Positions 58,486-64,000 of a stretch of 64,000 nucleotides of DNA are shown here, in pieces; position 1 is the stretch's first letter, and each line of letters opens with the position of its first letter. Origin of the DNA: Holacanthus passer (taxonomy: Eukaryota > Chordata > Actinopteri > Pomacanthidae); assembly GCA_025331565.1 (NCBI GenBank), contig JAFREQ010000027.1:2985501-3049500 (forward strand), written 5' to 3'. The position numbers and the translations under genes are program-made. Below the pieces are notes generated by a model that searched no databases, had not been told where the DNA came from, and saw only the letters and a program-made list of their open reading frames with translations.

Positions 58486-58982
58486 ACTAAATAGATAGAT
58501 AGATCAGATAGAAAGCAGACAGAGTATTACAATATACAAGGTGGTTTGCTTTTTATGGGTCGAAACACTCATGAAAATGATTTTAATATTTTGCATCCAT
58601 GGATTAAAGTAATCATAACTTAAAGTGCTTGTGCTCGCTCAACGTTTATTCCTAAACCTCCACAACAAAGATGTAATTAATTTAAACAGATTGTCTTTTG
58701 TGTATTTGCAGCCATGACTTTGGAGAGTAACAAACTTTTCCTGACTATTTTGACCCGACACCTTTCAAGCCTCAAACCTCCTGCCTTCCTTCCTCCGTCA
58801 CCTCTTTGTGGCCTGAAATCCAAACTCCCCCCTCCCACGGTGCCAAAACTAGACCCTTCCTCACCCCTCCCCCTCCGTCGGTCCTCGCCACCTGCACTGC
58901 TCCTCCTTCCCTTCCTGAGCTCAACCCACCTCTCCTCCAGTCTCCTGCACTTTCCCACCGTCTGCCCCAGCCTGACTTGTAA

Positions 58983-58985
<3 letters not shown>

Positions 58986-59017
<32 letters not shown>

Positions 59018-59050
59018 AATACACACAACCACTTACACACACACACACAG
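58986..59050. repeat. (CA)n microsatellites
   Basis: CA arrays at about 58990-59019 and 59034-59050 give rise to spurious His-Thr or Val-Cys reading frames on the two strands. Confidence 0.9.
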
Positions 59051-59296
59051 TTGGAGCGGCAGGTTCTCTCTAATGACGTCCTCGGAGTATAATTAGTCTG
59101 GCCAATTAACAGCAGTAACGATGCTTGCATTCATTATGTCAAATTACACTGTGCTGACAAAGTGTCAACTCAGCTCCGCTCACCTGCTGAGGGTATCTGC
59201 GTGTGTGTGAGTTTATGTGTGTGTTTTGGCCAGTTTATTAAATCCTACTTCATCATTCGAGAGATGAAGAATGTCCTGCTCATTTCTTCATTGCAT

Positions 59297-59297
<1 letters not shown>

Positions 59298-59345
<48 letters not shown>
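59298..59345 (+). repeat. (CA)n microsatellite
   Basis: About 24 uninterrupted CA units, the longest array in the window. Confidence 0.95.
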
Positions 59346-59347
<2 letters not shown>

Positions 59348-59500
59348 GACACACACATGTACTGTACATGCATTCAATTAGCGCGCTTGCAGTAGATCTG
59401 TTATTCTGGTGCCTGTCGTGGCGAAGCTCTCGTGGCCAGGAATGAGGCCTGTGAAACCAGTTGGATCAGTACATTGCATTATTAAATCATGGATATTGAT
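59346..59500 (+). promoter_or_regulatory. Candidate noncoding regulatory block
   Basis: A complex block with CATTCAATTAGCGCGCTTGC, GGTGCCTGTCGTGGCGAAGC and TGCATTATTAAATCATGG (HOX/homeodomain-like cores), between the longest CA array and a GT run. Inferred only. Confidence 0.3.
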
Positions 59501-59599
59501 TTTCTGTGTGTGTGTGTGTACACGGTGTTATTAAATGCTATATATTACTATGAGTCAGATGGGATGGTGGTGGCTGTGATCTGTGTGGCCTGAGATGTG

Positions 59600-59604
<5 letters not shown>

Positions 59605-59637
<33 letters not shown>
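59605..59637 (+). repeat. (CA)n microsatellite
   Basis: About 16 CA units. A G-rich run (59660-59695) and a TTAATTAGCATCTCGC block (59711-59726) follow, then imperfect CA repeats to 59820. Confidence 0.95.
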
Positions 59638-59638
<1 letters not shown>

Positions 59639-59823
59639 TTGCATAACACTGATGAATGTTGGGGTGGGGGGTGGGGGAGGGGGGAAGGAGGGGCTGGAGG
59701 TGGATTCATCTTAATTAGCATCTCGCTCCTCTGGAGGTAAACTGCTCTGTACACAAACACATGCACACACAAACACACATGCAAACACAAACACACACGC
59801 ACACACAAACACACATGCACAGG

Positions 59824-61228
59824 CAGAGGTGGATGATGTACTCAGATCGTTTCCTCAAGTAAATGGAGCAATACTATACTATAAAAATACTCAACAACAT
59901 AACGACAAAAATATGCAGAAAGGCCACTTTTATAGTTACATTTTATTCTATATTATTGGATTGTTAGTGCTGACGCATTAATCTTCTGTTGTCGCAAATC
60001 AAGGTGGAGCTAATTTTACCTATATTACATTTATTTAGCTGATGCTTTTAACCAAAGCAACTTACAATAAGTGTGTTCTACCATTTGGAGATAATTCAAA
60101 AATTACAAGAATAATGCAAATAAATCAGCTTCATCATCATCCTGTTTGGTACAGTAACAATGCATCATATTTTAAGATATTAAAGATTTTCAAAGGGCTG
60201 ATTCAGGCAAGTTAAACCACTCGATTGACTGTGACAATCAGTGGCCTCAACTCAAAGGTCCACTTTCTAACTTTTGTGGTCCTTTCAACCACATCCCATG
60301 GTCTTCATCAGTGAGTGGAGCTGGTTCTTCTTTGATACTTTATATATAACATTTCTTACAGTCAGACAGTGGAGTGATGACAGGACATGAGAGAGGGAGG
60401 AATGCAACACAGGCCCCAACCCGACTCAAACCCGGGACCTTTAAGCCTTCAAGACGTCCTGTAACGGTACAACATTTTGTCTGTCCTTTCTACTAAAAAA
60501 CAACAATAATTAATGTCGCTACCACAAGAGGTTTGTTTGTCAGCAGAGTGTTAGAACAAACAACCAAAGCTGTTTTTTCTGATTTCACTGTGATTCATAC
60601 AGCAGCTGACGTAACTAAACTGTGCATTTTGTATTTCCTGTGTTATTTTGAAAATCTCCCGTCCTTTCACTTCCTGCCCTCGTCCGTCTTCCCGCCTGAT
60701 TATCCTCACCTGTGTCTCATTACTCACCTGTTCCTAATTCTGCCTTCAGTCAACCCTGCATATATACTTCCCTGTTTTCCCTGCTCCTCTGCCAGATTGT
60801 TTTTGTTCATCCTCATGTGTTCATCACTGTCAAGCAATTTTTATTTATTTCACTTTATTGTCGTGTTTTTGACTTTTTGAATCTTTCCTCGTATCCTGTG
60901 TGATTCTCTGCACCAGAGTCTTTGTGTTTCTCAGATCTGTTACAGTTGAACCTTCTTAAATCAAACAAACATTTACCTGAGCACAATTTCCAAAGTGGTT
61001 TTCACTCTGTTGATTGCAATGAAATAATATCAACTAATATCGCTTTTGGGCCACAATGTAGTTCAAAGGACATGAAGTATATCAGACTGTGGCTGCACCA
61101 GGATACATTCATTTCTAGCTTTAGTTTCTTCAGAGCAATTTTTTAATACTTATAAAAAGTTCTAATAACACCAGTGTCACCCTCTGAGTAGTATCTGAGT
61201 AAATGTACTCTGTTACTTTCCACCAGTG
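59824..61228. mobile_element. DNA-transposon-like element with inverted ends (about 1.4 kb)
   Basis: The left end CAGAGGTGGATGATGTACTC followed by AGAT corresponds to the reverse complement of the right end (ATCTGAGTAAATGTACTCTG, then TTACTTTCCACCAGTG). Both follow the (GTGG)...GTACTCAGAT theme of common fish elements. No transposase ORF is present. It includes another repeat piece at 60020-60085 (ATTTAGCTGATGCTTTTAAC, then CAACTTACAATAAGTG). No clear target-site duplication. Confidence 0.5.
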
Positions 61229-61309
61229 AGTAAGTGTACATTCATATTTATACACATGGGCTCATACATATGCCAACACATGCACTTAAACACCGACTTG
61301 ATCCAAGCA

Positions 61310-61500
61310 AAGGACAAGGACCTGAGCAGTCCTCTGATAGGCAATTAGCTCGTGAAGTGACACAGACACGCACGCAAAGCCTCTGACAAGTACACAAATA
61401 CAAGCACACACACACACACACACACACACACAAGAGGCAGAGCTGGCTTGCTCTCTTGATAGGCAATTAACTTACTTCAGACACCTCATCAGCAAGTGAA
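61310..61500 (+). promoter_or_regulatory. Candidate regulatory block with a duplicated TGATAGGCAATTA motif
   Basis: TGATAGGCAATTA occurs at 61335-61347 and 61457-61469, on the same strand and 122 bp apart, each preceded by a CTCT-type sequence. A (CA)n array (61402-61432) lies between. The motif joins a GATA-like core and a homeodomain-like AATTA core. Confidence 0.35.
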
Positions 61501-61739
61501 CAAAAATCCCCCTTTAATCGGACGCACAAACACGCACACACACACGTCCTCGCAGCTTTGCATATGCAGTGTTCATTGAAGCATTGATATGCAGTGTGAG
61601 CGGGAGAATCTGTTCCCATTGCTAGCGCCTTAGCATTGCTAAATTTCAAATGCACATACACAAACACGTTCAGCCTCACACAAACACACACACTCATGTA
61701 CACTCATCGGAGGGATCAGGGGGCAGATGATTCGTCAGG

Positions 61740-62000
61740 AGTCCTGCTGAGTTAAGTAATCACACTCGGGTGTTTAATCACTAACGAGAACCTGATGATG
61801 CTCTTTAATTAACACAACACTAATTGAAGAGGGCTGGCGAATCACAGCTCTCGGTCCTGTCTGTTATTTGAATAATTAGGAAGCAAAGGATTGTGGGTGA
61901 GGAGCCTCCAGCTGTAGGTGGGTCAGAGGCAGTTTGTGCAGCCTGGAAATTTATTAGAGGAGATTCTTTCAGGGTAAAACACGGCTGCTGGAGAGATGTT
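61740..62000 (+). promoter_or_regulatory. Candidate noncoding regulatory block
   Basis: Complex sequence with GAGTTAAGTAATCACACTCG, GTGTTTAATCACTAACGAG, CTCTTTAATTAACACAACAC and GAATAATTAGGAAGCAAAGG. Dense TAAT cores, no open frame. Inferred only. Confidence 0.35.
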
Positions 62001-62554
62001 TGTGTGAAATGTTATAGACGAAACGCAAGGCAGGAAGTATGATATTAATGTCTCATCTTGGCGGCCACATTGTTGTGCTGCAAGTACAGAGGGAACTTCT
62101 ACTACTACTAAAGTACTAAAGTTATTGTTGTGCTTATAAAATGTTGGAACAACTGAAACCAGACAACTAAATCTCTCTTTACACTATGTCAGTATCTTCA
62201 CACCACGATGGATATGAAGGTGCTTTTTACTGACGTAATGGCGAGTTCACGCAACATAATTCCAGCCGTGATTTTCCACTCTGCCATGGTTTTTGGAGAT
62301 TGTTGACAAAAGCCTCCAGATCAGAGGTGAGTCGGAGTTCGCTTGGTGCTTGCAAATCTCGATTTCATAAGGTATCAGGCAGGCTGTATATCTGGTTCAC
62401 ACAGTCGATGGTGTTACACTCAAATATGTCCCAACAGGTTCGCTGACCTCGTTCGGAAACATGCCAAAAGAAAGAAGGCATTTTCATATTGCATTATGTA
62501 GCATATGGAGTGAAACAAAAATGCAGTTCAGTCTGATTATCAGGTTGATCATTT

Positions 62555-62640
62555 CCTTGAGGCCCAGTAGCAAATATTCTGCGGCCCAGTACTGGTCCAT
62601 GCTCGGGGGGGTTGGGATCCACTGCATCAGTCTTAGGCCC
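62555..62640. repeat. Possible hAT transposon end fragment
   Basis: The text CGGCCCAGTACTGGTCCATG, then GGGTTGGGATCCACTGCAT, resembles the GGTTGGGGACCACTG ends of vertebrate hAT elements. No partner end was identified. Confidence 0.3.
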
Positions 62641-64000
62641 TAAAGTCTAGTGGCAGTATTAGTAGTAGTCGCCCACTAAATGTCAGTGATTCAAATGATC
62701 AGTCGAAAAGCACTGACTCACATTTTGACTCACAACTACTTTTGTATCACAGTCTGGTGCTACTTCCTGTACTGCTGGTTGAGTCTTCAGCTGTCAGACA
62801 GGAGAGATGCTCTGTGGTGCATTATAATCTTATAACTGAGCCAAGACCTGGACATAGACATAGAAAAATGCGACCGACCAATTTCTGCACAGCACATTCA
62901 AGCTCAACTTGTTTCTCAGCATCAACTCACTCGAAGCCAAGTGAGAGCTTTCTCAATCCTTTGTTCAACACAGATCCTCATGTTTCATAGACAGAATGTG
63001 ATTCATAATTTACCATGAATGAACAAACATGTACTGAACAGTTTGTGCGAGAAGCTGATAGGATTCTGACATCTGTGAGCCTGTTGTAAACAACTGAGCA
63101 AATGTTCGGAAACTTTCGAATCCTTTTGAAGACGCCACGTGAAGAGTTAATGCGATCCGACCGGCTTGATCGGAGCGTCTCTGTTAAAGTGGGGCGAGAA
63201 GTTTGGTGAAGTTTTACATGTCGGGGAGGGGAGGACGGGACCCAACATGGCAACACGGAGGGGGGATTAGTGTTTTGTTAATGAGGATTACCGTACAAAC
63301 CGGTGAAAAGCAACTAAGCTGAGCACCACCGTCATCAAACCGATTTAGTTCCTGGCTCCTATTTAGAAGGATTACCACACAATGTTATTGTAATTACAAT
63401 TGTTCTACCAATGAGACTCTTGAAGCTATTCTTGTCTGTTGTTATTTTTATATATAGCGGCCAGTGTTGGCGTATTTGCTCAGCTAGTCACGGTATCAGG
63501 TTTTACATTTTTCCACGAGACCCTGTGTTAAATTTGCGACGCTTACATTGTTTGCATGTTACAGGTAAAAATGAAAAACAGCATTTGTACAGATTCTTCC
63601 TCTTCATCAGCAGGAGGAAGATTAACCTGAGAGGCGTTCCTCGTTCTCCCTCCTCCTTTTATTTCCCCCCAGAAAGCTGCTGCTGTCTGTTTATAGGTTC
63701 CACATGGGAGAAGGACAAAGGTTTAAACAGAGGGGGGATTTCAAAAGATAATTAAGGAGGAACGAACAGGCGAAGTATTGAAGGAGGCACGGAGGAGGGA
63801 TTGGGAGCAGAGAGGATAACGGAGAAGGAAGCTACCTTTGTTGTGTCTCGAACAAGTGGATCAACTCAACTGCCTCTCAAACGCCATGAATATGTATTAT
63901 ATCAGGTTATTCATCCGCCGCCATTGTTCCGCCTTCAAATTATGTCCCACCAGAGAAAACACTGAGAGAAGACAAAGGAAAATTGGGCAAATAAAAATGT
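62641..64000. other. Intergenic sequence at the window end
   Basis: No coding exon is supported. The last part (about 63250-63420 and 63860-63990, including GCCATGAATATGTATTATAT and CTTCAAATTATGTCCC) is complex, unique sequence similar in texture to the candidate blocks upstream. Confidence 0.35.

Noticed and set aside
58677..59073. ORFs on both strands around a Pro/Ser-rich, CA-rich tract
   Set aside because: Low-complexity translation of pyrimidine-rich DNA and a CA array; no splice or family support.

Overview
This is a vertebrate nuclear segment, almost certainly from a teleost fish. The evidence is GT-AG spliced genes with many short introns, fish-type tandem C2H2 zinc-finger genes without a KRAB box, very dense (CA)n/(GT)n arrays, and several interspersed repeats of types I know from teleost genomes. 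Every gene I can support lies on the + strand. No prokaryotic features, CRISPR arrays, tRNA or rRNA genes were found.

Layout. (1) 844-8344: a C2H2 zinc-finger gene of about 10 coding exons and about 21 fingers. Its pair of finger exons (two fingers, then six) is present twice in tandem, and it carries an apparent 1-nt frameshift near 3741-3780. (2) 10710-15083: a second zinc-finger gene (9 + 6 fingers, 693 aa) whose two finger blocks are joined by acidic linker exons with SUMO-consensus motifs. It shares an N-terminal motif with the first gene, so the two are probably tandem paralogues. (3) 17890-27407: a complete 20-exon GH31 acid alpha-glucosidase of the GAA family (973 aa) with a cytosolic tail, a type II membrane anchor, a trefoil domain and both catalytic aspartates. 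(4) 33745-47826: a complete micall2 (MICAL-like 2) gene, 17 candidate coding exons and 921 codons, with CH domain, half a LIM domain, a 33-bp minisatellite in the large exon, and a C-terminal bMERB Rab-binding domain. (5) 47827-64000: no coding gene. This part holds the micall2 3' UTR, a hAT-type MITE, microsatellites, transposon remnants and several unique AT-rich blocks. In human the gene desert beyond the 3' end of MICALL2 leads to the homeobox gene UNCX, so I infer that this stretch is the start of a developmental regulatory desert.

The reading frames were assembled by hand: every junction was chosen as GT-AG with matching phase. The GAA-like, micall2 and second zinc-finger coding sequences each total an exact multiple of three. 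The first zinc-finger gene totals 3,134 nt, one short of a multiple of three, as expected for a one-base deletion. The genes do not form a pathway: two are probable nuclear DNA-binding proteins, one a lysosomal/endosomal glucosidase and one a Rab effector of membrane traffic and junctions.
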